A DNA stretch of 64,000 nt from assembly GCF_021531815.1 (NCBI RefSeq), contig NZ_JADYUM010000013.1:1-64000 (forward strand), read 5' to 3'. Made by a program: the position numbers and the translations under genes. Each line of letters opens with the position of its first letter. The first letter of the stretch is position 1. The notes beneath the pieces were generated by a model. It saw only the letters and a list, made by a program, of their open reading frames with translations, was not told the DNA's origin and ran no database searches. Source of the DNA: Pseudoflavonifractor phocaeensis. GTDB taxonomy: Bacteria; Bacillota; Clostridia; Oscillospirales; Oscillospiraceae. Shown here one piece after another: positions 37,153 to 46,372 of this stretch.

Positions 37153-39006
37153 TTGACCAATCAAGAGAAACAAGAATATACCCCTCTCCTGGCCCAGCTG
37201 ACGGACCGGGAGGGCGCCGCCCTCTGCGCCGACCTGCGGAAAGAGCTGGTGGAGGACGTGGCCAAGACCGGGGGACACCTGGCCTCCAACCTGGGGGCGG
37301 TGGAGCTGACGGTGGCCATCCACCGGGTCTTTGACACCCGGACAGACCGGCTGGTCTTTGACGTAGGCCACCAGTGCTACTCCCATAAGATCCTCACCGG
37401 GCGGCGGGAGGCCATGTCCAGCCTGCGCCAATACGGCGGCATCGCCGGCTTCCCCAAGCCCAGTGAGAGCGTCCACGATGCCTTCATCGCGGGACACGCC
37501 TCCAACTCGGTGGCGGTGGCCCTGGGCATGGCCCGGGCGCGGACGGCCATGGGACAAGACTACAAGGTCATTGCCCTCATCGGCGACGGGGCGCTGACCG
37601 GCGGACTGGCCTATGAGGGCCTGTCCAACGCCGGGGAGTGCGGCCAGCAGCTGCTGGTCATCCTCAACGACAACGGCATGTCCATCACCCCCAATGTGGG
37701 GGCGGTGGCCGACCATCTGGCCCGGCAGCGGCTAAAGCCCCAGTACCTGACCTTTAAGAAGAACTACCGGAAGTTTATGAACGCCACCTGGCCGGGGCGG
37801 CAGGTCTATAAGGTGATCCACCGGATCAAACAGGCCCTGAAGCAGAGCCTGCTGCCCTGCAGCATGTTTGAGAACATGGGCTTCAACTATCTGGGGCCAG
37901 TGGATGGCCACGATCTGCCTCAGCTGACCAAGATCCTGCGGTACGCCAAGGAGCTGAACGAGCCGGTCCTGCTCCACGTCAAGACTGTAAAGGGAAAAGG
38001 CTTTCTACCCGCCGAGGAGAATCCCGACGCCTTCCACGGCGTCTCGCCCTTTGATCCTATGACGGGTAAGCCGCTGAAGGCGGGAGGAGACAACTTCTCC
38101 GCTGTCTTCGGACGGACCCTGGCCCGGCTGGGCCGGGAGGACGGCCGGGTGTGCGCCATTACGGCGGCCATGACCACCGGGACGGGGCTGGAGCACTTCC
38201 AGTCCGCCTGTCCCGACCGCTTCTTTGACGTGGGCATCGCCGAGGGCTGTGCCGTCTCCATGGCGGCGGGCATGGCGAAACAAGGGGCCATTCCCGTGTT
38301 TGCCGTCTACTCCACCTTTCTTCAGAGGGCCTACGATATGCTCATCCACGACGTGGCCATCGACCGGCTCCATGTGGTGCTGGGGGTGGACCGGGCCGGA
38401 CTGGTGGGGGAGGACGGAGAAACCCACCATGGGGTATTTGACGTCTCCTATCTGGACAGCGTCCCCGGCATGACGGTGCTGGTGCCTGCCAGCTTCGCGG
38501 AGCTGGAGCATATGCTGGAGCGTGCCGTCCTCCGGATCAGCGGTCCGGTGGCGGTCCGCTACCCCCGGGGAGGCGAGGGCGCTTATACCGCCGACGGGGG
38601 CGACGAGCCCGCTGTGGTGCTGCGCCGGGGGAGCGACATCACCCTGGCGGGTTACGGCATGGAGGTCAACGACCTGCTGGAGGCCGCCGGACTGCTGGCG
38701 CGGCAGGGCGTGGAGGCCCAGGTGGTCAAGCTGAACCAGCTCACCCCCCTGGTCCCGGAACTGGTGGTGGACTCAGTGAAGCAGACCGGCGCCCTGCTGG
38801 TGGCGGAGGACTGTGTGGCCGAGGGCTGTGTGGGCCAGCGGCTGGCCGCCGCTTTGGAGTCGGCGGGGGTGCCGGGGAAGGTCTGTCTGCTCAACTGCGG
38901 CGGACGGTTCGTGACCCACGGCGCGCTGCGCTGCCTGAAACGTGAATTGAGCCTGGACGGTGAGGGGATCGCCCGAAGGGCAATGGAGGTGCTGGGCCGT
39001 GGCTAA
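37153..39006 (+). CDS. dxs: 1-deoxy-D-xylulose-5-phosphate synthase
   Basis: 617 residues, usual length. Dxs condenses pyruvate and glyceraldehyde-3-phosphate (thiamine diphosphate) in the first step of the MEP isoprenoid pathway. The ThDP-binding motif GDGALTGG lies near residue 143, the DVGHQCYSHKIL region near residue 71 and the transketolase pyrimidine-binding domain from about residue 310 (VGIAEGCAVSMAAG). The start is TTG at 37153 after GGGAGGAA. The stop overlaps tlyA by 8 nt. Confidence 0.95.
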   Translation: MTNQEKQEYTPLLAQLTDREGAALCADLRKELVEDVAKTGGHLASNLGAVELTVAIHRVFDTRTDRLVFDVGHQCYSHKILTGRREAMSSLRQYGGIAGFPKPSESVHDAFIAGHASNSVAVALGMARARTAMGQDYKVIALIGDGALTGGLAYEGLSNAGECGQQLLVILNDNGMSITPNVGAVADHLARQRLKPQYLTFKKNYRKFMNATWPGRQVYKVIHRIKQALKQSLLPCSMFENMGFNYLGPVDGHDLPQLTKILRYAKELNEPVLLHVKTVKGKGFLPAEENPDAFHGVSPFDPMTGKPLKAGGDNFSAVFGRTLARLGREDGRVCAITAAMTTGTGLEHFQSACPDRFFDVGIAEGCAVSMAAGMAKQGAIPVFAVYSTFLQRAYDMLIHDVAIDRLHVVLGVDRAGLVGEDGETHHGVFDVSYLDSVPGMTVLVPASFAELEHMLERAVLRISGPVAVRYPRGGEGAYTADGGDEPAVVLRRGSDITLAGYGMEVNDLLEAAGLLARQGVEAQVVKLNQLTPLVPELVVDSVKQTGALLVAEDCVAEGCVGQRLAAALESAGVPGKVCLLNCGGRFVTHGALRCLKRELSLDGEGIARRAMEVLGRG

Positions 39007-39808
39007 AAAACGGTTGGATGTGGCGGTGACAGAGCAGGGCCTGGCGGAGAGCCGGCAGAAGGCCCAGGCCATCATTATGGCCGGACAGGTCTATGTCAAC
39101 GGCCAGAAGGTGGATAAAGCGGGCGCGCCTGTCAAGGAGGACGACAAGATCGAAGTCCGGGGCAAGCAGCTGCGCTATGTGAGCCGGGGCGGATTGAAGC
39201 TGGAGAAGGCCATGGCCTGCTGGCCCATCACTCTGGATGGGGCGGTGTGCGCCGACATCGGGGCTTCCACCGGGGGATTTACCGACTGCATGCTCCAGAA
39301 CGGGGCGGCGAAGGTGTACGCCGTGGATGTGGGCTACAACCAGTTGGACTGGCGGCTGCGGACCCATCCCCAGGTGGTCTGCATGGAACGGACCAACGCC
39401 CGCTACCTGACAAAAGAGCAGATCCCGGAGCCGCTGGACTTTTTCTCCGTGGATGTGTCCTTTATTTCCCTGAAGCTGATCCTGCCCGCCCTGCGCCCTC
39501 TGATGAAAGAGGGGCGGGAGGGCGTCTGTCTGGTCAAGCCCCAGTTTGAGGCGGGCCGGGAAAAGGTGGGCAAAAACGGGGTGGTCCGGGACCCGGCGGT
39601 CCACCTGGAGGTGCTGGAGCACTTCCTGGCCCACACGGCCCAGGCGGGATTTTCTGTAAAGGATATTACCTTTTCGCCCATTAAAGGCCCGGAGGGTAAT
39701 ATTGAGTACCTGGGCTACCTGTGCGCCGGAGAGGGACCCGCCTACGTGGGCGACCTGAAGGCGCTGGTGGAGGAGTCCCACAGCGTCTGGAAGGAGGGGG
39801 AGGTATGA
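38999..39808 (+). CDS. tlyA: TlyA family rRNA 2'-O-methyltransferase / hemolysin-like
   Basis: 269 residues. An N-terminal S4 RNA-binding domain (about 3-65: KRLDVAVTEQGLAESRQKA) precedes an FtsJ/RrmJ-like methyltransferase domain with the SAM-binding motif ADIGASTGGFTDC near residues 83-95 and DFFSVDVSFISLK near residue 147. TlyA methylates 16S and/or 23S rRNA 2'-OH positions. GTG 38999 overlaps dxs and follows GGAGGT. Its stop overlaps nadK in an ATGA. Confidence 0.9.
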   Translation: MAKKRLDVAVTEQGLAESRQKAQAIIMAGQVYVNGQKVDKAGAPVKEDDKIEVRGKQLRYVSRGGLKLEKAMACWPITLDGAVCADIGASTGGFTDCMLQNGAAKVYAVDVGYNQLDWRLRTHPQVVCMERTNARYLTKEQIPEPLDFFSVDVSFISLKLILPALRPLMKEGREGVCLVKPQFEAGREKVGKNGVVRDPAVHLEVLEHFLAHTAQAGFSVKDITFSPIKGPEGNIEYLGYLCAGEGPAYVGDLKALVEESHSVWKEGEV

Positions 39809-40677
39809 AGATCATCCTCAGCTCCAACCCCTACCGGGACCGGGGACTCCGGGCGGCCCAGGAGGCTCAGCGCATCCTGGAAAAGGCGGGGGCCGAGACG
39901 GTGCTGTGCCTGCCCTTCACCCCCAAGAAGGGGGACCGCCTGGATCTGCCCCGCCAGCTGCAGCTGTCCGTTCTGGAACGGGAGCTGCCCGGGGCCGATC
40001 TGCTGATCTGCTTCGGAGGGGACGGCACCATCCTCCACGCCGCCCGGGATGCCACCCTCCACAACGTCCCCCTGATGGGGGTCAATATGGGCAGCGTGGG
40101 CTTCATGGCCGAACTGGAGCGGGGGGAATTGGCCCAGCTGGCTCCCTTGGCCCGAGGGGAGTTTTCTGTGGAGGAGCGGATGATGCTGGACGTCCGGGTA
40201 TACCATGGCGATAAATTGGTGACCCAGGACCTGGCGCTGAACGACGCGGTGCTGTCCAAGGGCTCCGTGGCTAGGGTGGCGGAGTTGGAGGTTCTGGCGG
40301 ACCAGACCCTGGTCACCGCCATCTCCGGGGATGGGGTCATCGTCTCCACCCCCACCGGCTCCACCGCCTACTCCATGTCCGCCGGTGGGCCAATTGTGGA
40401 GCCTACCTCCCAGTGCATCATCATGACCCCTGTGTGCGCCCACCGCCTGGCGGCCCGGGCCATGGTCCTCTCCCAGGACCGGGTAGTCACCGTTCGGCTG
40501 CCCAAGGGCAACCGAAAGCATCTTTACCTGTCGGTGGACGGCGGCAAGGCCATCCGTATGACCGGGGGCGACCGGGTGGAGGTCAGCCGGTCCGCCTACA
40601 CCACCAAGCTGGTCCAGCTGGCCCGGCGCAGCTTCTACCAGCTCATCAATCAGAAGTTAGGAGGGCTCACCCCATGA
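39805..40677 (+). CDS. nadK: NAD kinase
   Basis: 290 residues. NadK makes NADP+ from NAD+ with ATP. The GGDG motif (CFGGDGTILHAAR near residue 69) and the later TPTGSTAYSMSAGGPIV near residue 180 are the classic active-site strings. ATG 39805 overlaps the tlyA stop, and its own stop overlaps argR, each by 4 nt, indicating tight coupling. The protein has the usual length. Confidence 0.95.
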   Translation: MKIILSSNPYRDRGLRAAQEAQRILEKAGAETVLCLPFTPKKGDRLDLPRQLQLSVLERELPGADLLICFGGDGTILHAARDATLHNVPLMGVNMGSVGFMAELERGELAQLAPLARGEFSVEERMMLDVRVYHGDKLVTQDLALNDAVLSKGSVARVAELEVLADQTLVTAISGDGVIVSTPTGSTAYSMSAGGPIVEPTSQCIIMTPVCAHRLAARAMVLSQDRVVTVRLPKGNRKHLYLSVDGGKAIRMTGGDRVEVSRSAYTTKLVQLARRSFYQLINQKLGGLTP

Positions 40678-41126
40678 AAAATACCCGTCAGGCAGAGATC
40701 ATGAACATTGTCCAGACCATGGAGGTGGAGACCCAGGAGCAGCTTCTGGAGGAACTGCGTTCCCGGGGCTTTACCGCCACCCAGGCCACCATTTCCCGGG
40801 ACATCAAGGAGCTGCGGCTGGTGAAGGAGCTGACGGGCCGGGGCGGATACCGCTACACCCTGACGGAGCGGAAATCCGTGGGCGGCGCCGATGTGCGGCT
40901 GCGCAACATCTTCAAAGAGGGGGTCACCTCGGTGGATGTGGCCCAGAACATTGTGGTGGTCCGGACCATGCCCGGCCTGGCCTCCGCGGCCTGTTCCGCC
41001 CTGGACGGCATGAACATCAGCGGAATGGTGGGCAGTCTGGCCGGGGATGACACGGGGATCCTGATCATGCGGGACAACGCCTCCGCCCAGCAGTTCAGCA
41101 GCGAGGTCCACAAGCTGCTGAAATAA
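40674..41126 (+). CDS. argR: Arginine repressor ArgR/AhrC
   Basis: 150 residues, standard size. The N-terminal winged helix (residues 1-70) has the recognition helix in ATQATISRDIKELRLVK, and the C-terminal arginine-binding hexamer domain contains AGDDTGILI near residue 123. It represses arginine synthesis and activates catabolism when arginine is bound. ATG 40674 overlaps the nadK stop (ATGA) and follows AGGAGGG. The nadK-argR-recN order is common to Firmicutes. Confidence 0.93.
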   Translation: MKNTRQAEIMNIVQTMEVETQEQLLEELRSRGFTATQATISRDIKELRLVKELTGRGGYRYTLTERKSVGGADVRLRNIFKEGVTSVDVAQNIVVVRTMPGLASAACSALDGMNISGMVGSLAGDDTGILIMRDNASAQQFSSEVHKLLK

Positions 41127-41152
41127 GGGTTTGCAGACAAGGAGGAGAGGGT

Positions 41153-42841
41153 ATGCTCTCACTGCTCCATATTGAAAATATCGCCATTATTGAGTCGGCG
41201 GACATCGCCTTTGAACCGGGCTTCAATGTCCTGACAGGCGAGACGGGCGCGGGCAAATCCATCGTCATCGACGCCATCAGCGCCGTTCTAGGCCAGCGCA
41301 CCAGCCGGGAGCTGATCCGCACCGGGGCCAAGTCCGCCCTGGTGACAGCGGTGTTCACCGATCTGCCCCCGCTGACGTGGCTGGCGGAGAACGGCTTTGC
41401 CCAGGGGGAGGAGCTGCTGCTCCAGCGGGAGATCCAGGGAGACGGGCGCAACGCCTGCCGCCTGGACGGACGGCCCCTGACGGTGGCCCAACTACGGGAG
41501 CTGGGCCGGCGGCTGCTGGACATCCACGGCCAGCACGACGGCCAGCAGCTGCTGGACCCGGCCTGCCACCTGACGTACCTGGACAGCTTCGGCAAGACGG
41601 CTTCGCTGCTGGCGGATTACCGGAAAGCCTACGACGCCATGGCCGCGCTGAAAAAGCGGATCGCCTCCCTGGAGATGGACGAGGCGGAGCGGTCCCGCCG
41701 GGTGGATACGTTGAACTACCAGATCAAGGAACTGGAGCGCGCCGATTTGAAGCCGGGGGAGGACCAGGAGCTGGACAGCCGGAAGGCCCTGCTGCGCAGC
41801 GCCGGGAAGCTGATGGACGGCATCCAGGCGGCGCGGTTCGCCCTGTCGGGCAGCGAGGACAGCCAGGGGGCCTGCGACCTGATCGCCGACGCGGAGGGAG
41901 CGGTGCGGAGCATCGCCCGGTACAGCCCTCAGACGGCGGAGCTGGGGGAGAAGCTGGCCGCTCTGGGCGCTGCCGCCGAGGAGGCGGCGGAGTGCCTGGA
42001 GGATCTGAGCCGGGAGCTGGATTTCTCGCCCGAGGAGCTGGACCAGCTGGAGGGCCGGCTGGACGTGATCTACCGGCTGAAAAAGAAGTACGGGGCCACA
42101 GTGGATGACATGCTGGACTATCTGGAGCGGTGCCGGCAGGAGCTGGACCAGATCCAGGACGCCGATGACACCATCGCCCGGCTGGAGGGGGAGCTGGCCA
42201 AGGCCAGGAAGACCGCGCGGCAGAAGGGCGAGGCCCTGACCGCCGCCCGGACGGAGGCCGCCGCCGCCCTGCAGCAGCGGGTCCAGGAGGAACTGCGGCA
42301 GTTGGACATGCCCAAGGTCCGGTTCGAGACGGAATTTCTGCCCAGCGCCGGAGAGGACGGCATGGACCCCACGGGGATGGACCAGGTCCAGTTCCTCATG
42401 TCCGCCAACGTGGGTGAGGCGCTGAAGCCCATCCAGAAGGTGGCGTCCGGCGGCGAGCTGGCCCGGATCATGCTGGCGCTGAAAAACGTGCTGGCGGAGG
42501 ACGACGGCATCGGCAGCTTGGTCTTCGACGAGGTGGATACCGGCGTGTCCGGCCGGGCGGCCCAGAAGGTGGCACAAAAAATGGCCGATGTGGCCCGGCA
42601 CAAGCAGGTGCTGTGCGTCACCCATCTGCCCCAGATCGCCGCCATGGCCGACGCCCACTTCTCGGTGGAGAAGGGCGAGCGGGGCGGCCGGACCTACACC
42701 CGGGTGGAGCGGCTGGACCGCCATGGCCGGGAGGAGGAGCTGGCCCGGCTCATGGGCGGCGGCTCTGTGAGCGGAGCCCTGCGCCAGAGCGCCGGGGAGC
42801 TGCTGACCCGGGCGGAGGAGTACCGCAAAACCAAATCTTGA
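41153..42841 (+). CDS. recN: DNA repair protein RecN
   Basis: 562 residues, typical length. RecN is an SMC-like ATPase that gathers broken DNA ends. Walker A GETGAGKS lies at residues 29-36, coiled-coil arms run from about 150 to 365, the ABC signature ASGGELARIML near residue 430 and Walker B LVFDEVDTGVSG near residue 456 follow. ATG 41153 is preceded by AAGGAGGAGA. It is the last gene of the nusB run and is followed by a perfect terminator. Confidence 0.95.
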   Translation: MLSLLHIENIAIIESADIAFEPGFNVLTGETGAGKSIVIDAISAVLGQRTSRELIRTGAKSALVTAVFTDLPPLTWLAENGFAQGEELLLQREIQGDGRNACRLDGRPLTVAQLRELGRRLLDIHGQHDGQQLLDPACHLTYLDSFGKTASLLADYRKAYDAMAALKKRIASLEMDEAERSRRVDTLNYQIKELERADLKPGEDQELDSRKALLRSAGKLMDGIQAARFALSGSEDSQGACDLIADAEGAVRSIARYSPQTAELGEKLAALGAAAEEAAECLEDLSRELDFSPEELDQLEGRLDVIYRLKKKYGATVDDMLDYLERCRQELDQIQDADDTIARLEGELAKARKTARQKGEALTAARTEAAAALQQRVQEELRQLDMPKVRFETEFLPSAGEDGMDPTGMDQVQFLMSANVGEALKPIQKVASGGELARIMLALKNVLAEDDGIGSLVFDEVDTGVSGRAAQKVAQKMADVARHKQVLCVTHLPQIAAMADAHFSVEKGERGGRTYTRVERLDRHGREEELARLMGGGSVSGALRQSAGELLTRAEEYRKTKS

Positions 42842-42849
42842 AGGATAAA

Positions 42850-42892
42850 AAAGAGGTGTTTCCCAGAACCTGGGAAACACCTCTTTCAGTTT
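42850..42892. terminator. Bidirectional terminator between recN and the NSS transporter
   Basis: A perfect 17-bp stem AAAGAGGTGTTTCCCAG/CTGGGAAACACCTCTTT with a 3-nt loop is followed by T-rich sequence on both sides. It serves the convergent genes. Confidence 0.92.
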
Positions 42893-42904
42893 AAAAGCTC
42901 AATC

Positions 42905-44335
42905 TTAGCCCGCGGGGGAGAGGAAGGCGGACAGCTGGCCGTACAGGATGAAGGCCATGCCGATGGGGGCTACGAAGCGGATGCAGATCCGGTAGAAGCG
43001 GTACAGGCCGCCGGAGAAGTGGCTGTCCCCCAGACGGACCTCCTCCTGGATGGCGGCGGGGCCGATCTTCCAGCCCACCAGCAGGGACATAATGAGCGCG
43101 CCCAGGGGCATGGCGATCCCTTCGGAGATGAAGTCCATGAAATCCAGCCAGGAGGCGGACAGGTTCAGCCCGGTCTGGTGGAAGGGGACCCACAGGCCAT
43201 TGGCGCCCAGACCGTCGGCGGCCACCAGGGCGGACATGACCAGAATGACGAAGCAGACCGCGGCCACGATCCGGCTGCGGTTGGGGGTCTTGCCCTTCAG
43301 AACCGTGTGGTCCACCAGGAAGGTGACCAGCACCTCGATGAGGGCGATGGCGGAGGTGATGGCGGCCAGGGAGACCAGCAAGTAGAACAGAATGCCGAAC
43401 AGGGGGCCGGCGGGCCCCATGGCGTTGAACACGTCTTGGAGGGTAATGAACAGCAGCTTGGGGCCGGCCATCTCGGCGCCCTCGCCCCCCAGGGCGAAGG
43501 CGGCGGGCAGAACGGCCATGCCCGCCATCAGGGCCACCAGGGTATCGGAGACGATGATGAGCAGGGAGTTTTTGACCAGGTCCTCCTTCTTGCTCAGGTA
43601 GGAGCCGTAGGTCACGGTGATGCCCATGGCCAGGGACAGGGAGAAGAACATCTGCCCTCCGGCCACCGACAGCACCTTCAAAAACCCTTCCAGGGAGGTG
43701 AAGGGGGCCAGATTGGGGGCGAACATGAATTTCAGACCCTCCACGGCCCCGGGCAGCGTCACCGCCCGGAGGATGACCACCACCAGCATGAGAAACAGGG
43801 CGGGCATCCCCACCTTGTTGAACTTCTCAATGCCGTCCTTGATGCCGCCCCGGATGATGAGGAAGCAGATGCCGATGAACAGCAGAGTGAACAGCACCGC
43901 CATGGGCTGGTTGGTGAGCATATCGGTAAAGGACTGGGCGCCGCTGATGTGGGAGATCTGGGCCAGTCCGATGAGCTCTGAGAAGTTCAGCGCCACGTAC
44001 TGGATGCAGTAGGCGCCCAGCACGGTGTAAAAGCTGAGGATCAGCAGGGGGGAGAGCATGGCCAGCCAGCCCACAAAGGCGCCGGTCCGGCCCCCCAGCC
44101 TTTGGTAGCTGACCAGTACGCTGCGGCCCACCTTCCGGCCGATGGCCAGCTCGGAGATCATGATGGGAAAGCCGATGAGCGCGGCCAGGATCAGGTAGAC
44201 CACCAGGAAGGGAAATCCTCCGGTAGCGCCCATTTTATAGGGGAAGGCCCAGATGTTGCCAAGGCCCACGGCCGCTCCCACCGTGGCCAGCAAAAAGCCC
44301 AGGTTGCTGCCCCATTGTCCTCTGTGGTGTTCCAT
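42905..44335 (-). CDS. Neurotransmitter:sodium symporter (NSS/SNF) family transporter
   Basis: 476 residues with about twelve membrane helices and a LeuT fold. The N-terminal helix has the unwound Na+/substrate site GAAVGLGNIWAFPY near residue 19, and the GGFPFLVVYL segment follows. Bacterial NSS proteins import amino acids with Na+. ATG 44335 follows GGAGGAC. A promoter with an overlapping inverted repeat lies upstream, so the gene is regulated separately from hutH-like. Proximity to an ammonia-lyase-like gene hints at amino acid import, but the substrate is unproved. Confidence 0.92.
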   Translation of the reverse strand: MEHHRGQWGSNLGFLLATVGAAVGLGNIWAFPYKMGATGGFPFLVVYLILAALIGFPIMISELAIGRKVGRSVLVSYQRLGGRTGAFVGWLAMLSPLLILSFYTVLGAYCIQYVALNFSELIGLAQISHISGAQSFTDMLTNQPMAVLFTLLFIGICFLIIRGGIKDGIEKFNKVGMPALFLMLVVVILRAVTLPGAVEGLKFMFAPNLAPFTSLEGFLKVLSVAGGQMFFSLSLAMGITVTYGSYLSKKEDLVKNSLLIIVSDTLVALMAGMAVLPAAFALGGEGAEMAGPKLLFITLQDVFNAMGPAGPLFGILFYLLVSLAAITSAIALIEVLVTFLVDHTVLKGKTPNRSRIVAAVCFVILVMSALVAADGLGANGLWVPFHQTGLNLSASWLDFMDFISEGIAMPLGALIMSLLVGWKIGPAAIQEEVRLGDSHFSGGLYRFYRICIRFVAPIGMAFILYGQLSAFLSPAG

Positions 44336-44389
44336 AATTGTCCTCCATTTTCTCTATTCCATTCCAAATCGCCGGGAAAGGCGGGTAAG

Positions 44390-44422
44390 TGCCATTCTAT
44401 CAGATAGGAGAATGGCAGTCAA
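44390..44422 (-). promoter_or_regulatory. Promoter and overlapping inverted repeat of the NSS transporter
   Basis: On the minus strand TTGACT (44417-44422) and TAGAAT (44394-44399) are spaced by 17 bases. The inverted repeat TGCCATTCT (44390-44398) and AGAATGGCA (44409-44417), with a 10-base spacer, covers the -10 box and reaches the -35, the usual position of a repressor operator. Confidence 0.65.
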
Positions 44423-44522
44423 CGAATTGTTTCTTATTTTACACAGAAGAACGGAAAAAATGAAAATAATTAGGCACTTTTCCCGGATAAAGGACAAAAA
44501 CCCGGGTTTTGCTCCGGGTAAG

Positions 44523-44564
44523 AAAAAAGCCCCGCCCCGCCCGGCGTACCGGGCGAAGCGGGGG
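44523..44564 (-). terminator. Terminator after the hutH-like gene
   Basis: The minus strand has a GC-rich stem (CCCGCTTCGCCCGG/CCGGGCGGGGCGGGG, imperfect) followed by CTTTTTTC. It separates the gene from the NSS transporter unit. Confidence 0.75.
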
Positions 44565-44574
44565 AATGAATATG

Positions 44575-46107
44575 TTACTGCATCTTCAAGCCGCCTACGG
44601 CCTGCTCCGCCGCCTCCACCAGCTGTCCGCTGTGGATCAGGTCACGGACGGTCTCGTAGTGGGGGTAGAGGTACATGTCCTCCTCCATCACCGGGACCTG
44701 GGTCCCCACAAGCTCCAGCACCTTGGCGGTGCCCTGGCCGCGGGTCAGGTCCTGGTCCATGAACTGCTGGGCCTGATAGCCGGACATCAGCTCGATGGCC
44801 AGCACATACTCCAGCAGGTGGGCGGCCTTCTGGGCCTTCCGGCAGGCGTTATAGCCCATGGACACATAGTCCTCCTGGTTGCCGCTGGTGGGCACGCTGT
44901 CGATGGTGGAAGGAGTGGAGAGGATCCGCATCTCGTTGAGGATACCGGCCTGGGAGTACTGGGGGATCATCAGGCCAGAGTTGAGGCCGGGCTTCTTGAC
45001 CAGATAGCTGGGGAAGCCGGACAGGTTGGAGTCCACAAAGCGGGTGTTCCGGCGCTCGGACATCTTGGCCAGATAGGTGGCCGCGATGCAGCAGGCGTCC
45101 ATCTGGAGCCCCTGGAAGCCGGCGTCCGGGTTGCCGTTGGACAGCACAACGCCGTCGTCCCCCTCCCGGAAGAAGATGGGGTTGTCACAGCAGCCGTTCA
45201 GTTCGCCCTCGATGGTGCGCAGGGCGTTGTCCAGCACCTGTTTGACGGCGCCGTGGGCCTGGGGGATGCAGCGCAGGGACAGGGCGTCCTGGACGTGGCT
45301 GTCCTTGTTCTTCTCCACCACCTGGGAGCCGGAGAGGAGCCGCAGCAGGTTGTCGGCGGTGGCAGTCTGCTCGCTCTGATGGCGCATGGACATGATCCGC
45401 TGTTCATAGGCCTTGGGCAGGCCGCGCAGGGCCTCCAGAGAGACGGCGGCCACCACGTCGGCCGCCTTGGCGCAGTTGATCAGGTCGTAGATGGCGATGG
45501 CGGACAGGGCGGTGGGGGAGAGGGTGCCGTTGGTCAGGGACAGGCCCTCCTTATAGCTGGGGACCCAGGGGGTCAGGCCGGCGCGGGCCAGGGCCTCGCC
45601 GCCGTCCAGCAGCTCACCCTGGTACCAGGCCTTGCCGCCGCCGATGGCCACCATGGCGATGTGGGCCTCGGTGCACAGGTAGCCCACGGAACCGTGGCCG
45701 GGGACCCGGGGGGTGACGTCCCGGTTGAGCATCTCCCGGTACAGCTCCAGCAGGCCGATGCGCACGCCGCTGACGCCCTGGCCCAAGGACTGGAGCACCA
45801 TCAGCATGATGCCCCGGACGCTCTCCTCGTCCAGAGGATCGCCCACCGAGGTAGAGTGGGTCAGGATGATGTTCTTTTGCAGGGCCTCCGCGTCCTCCGG
45901 GGGGATCACCTGGGAGACCAGAGAGCCGAAGCCGGTGGTGGTCCCGTACATCACCCGCTTTTCCGCCACCCACTTTTCCACCAGCTGGCGGCAGGCGGAT
46001 ACCCGGTTCACATACGCTTCCGAAAAGGTCACCTTGGCGTGGCCCCGGACCACCGCCATAAAATTTTCCAGGCTGAGATTCCCGCCCAGTTCAACCGTCT
46101 TTTCCAT
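44575..46107 (-). CDS. Histidine ammonia-lyase-like protein lacking the MIO-forming triad
   Basis: 510 residues, full length for the HAL/PAL/TAL superfamily. Family residues are kept: active-site loop MYGTTTGFG (near 53-61), NIILTHSTS (80s), LTNGTLSP (near 195), QDALSLRC, and SGNQEDYVSMG. But the segment that normally reads GSVG-ASG-DLAPLAH reads GSVG-YLCTEAH (45661-45696). The three residues Ala-Ser-Gly, which cyclise into the MIO electrophile, are exactly missing, and the flanks align without gaps. The Tyr before the conserved Ser-Leu-Arg-Cys is Leu. The lyase reaction is therefore doubtful. No hutU, hutI or hutG homologue is near. ATG 46107 follows GAGGAGG. Confidence 0.85.
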   Translation of the reverse strand: MEKTVELGGNLSLENFMAVVRGHAKVTFSEAYVNRVSACRQLVEKWVAEKRVMYGTTTGFGSLVSQVIPPEDAEALQKNIILTHSTSVGDPLDEESVRGIMLMVLQSLGQGVSGVRIGLLELYREMLNRDVTPRVPGHGSVGYLCTEAHIAMVAIGGGKAWYQGELLDGGEALARAGLTPWVPSYKEGLSLTNGTLSPTALSAIAIYDLINCAKAADVVAAVSLEALRGLPKAYEQRIMSMRHQSEQTATADNLLRLLSGSQVVEKNKDSHVQDALSLRCIPQAHGAVKQVLDNALRTIEGELNGCCDNPIFFREGDDGVVLSNGNPDAGFQGLQMDACCIAATYLAKMSERRNTRFVDSNLSGFPSYLVKKPGLNSGLMIPQYSQAGILNEMRILSTPSTIDSVPTSGNQEDYVSMGYNACRKAQKAAHLLEYVLAIELMSGYQAQQFMDQDLTRGQGTAKVLELVGTQVPVMEEDMYLYPHYETVRDLIHSGQLVEAAEQAVGGLKMQ

Positions 46108-46269
46108 TTGAATTGCCTCCTCGACAGATCATTTTATGTTATGGAAAGCTGGAGCTCCAGGAAGGCCGAGGCCAAACTGAAGCTGCTTCCAAATATTATG
46201 AAAAGCATTTTTTGTGCCAACAATGGATGTTTGATCTGTGGGGGAAAAAGCGGCTTTTTTCGGATGCTA

Positions 46270-46305
46270 TGCCAAATTACATGCAAAATGATTTGGCACC
46301 CGCAA
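46270..46305 (-). promoter_or_regulatory. Candidate promoter and operator of the hutH-like gene
   Basis: On the minus strand TTGCGG (46300-46305) and TGTAAT (46276-46281) are spaced by 18 bases. The perfect inverted repeat TGCCAAAT (46270-46277) and ATTTGGCA (46291-46298), with a 13-base spacer, overlaps the -10 and lies within the promoter. The rest of the 353-bp gap 46108-46460 carries a long AT-rich leader and the terminator of the ABC exporter and has no gene. Confidence 0.5.
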
Positions 46306-46372
46306 AATTGAATTGCACAAAAATCCGTTCATTCCGACGGTTCCGGCTGGAAGCGAGGCCCTATGCTTCGTC

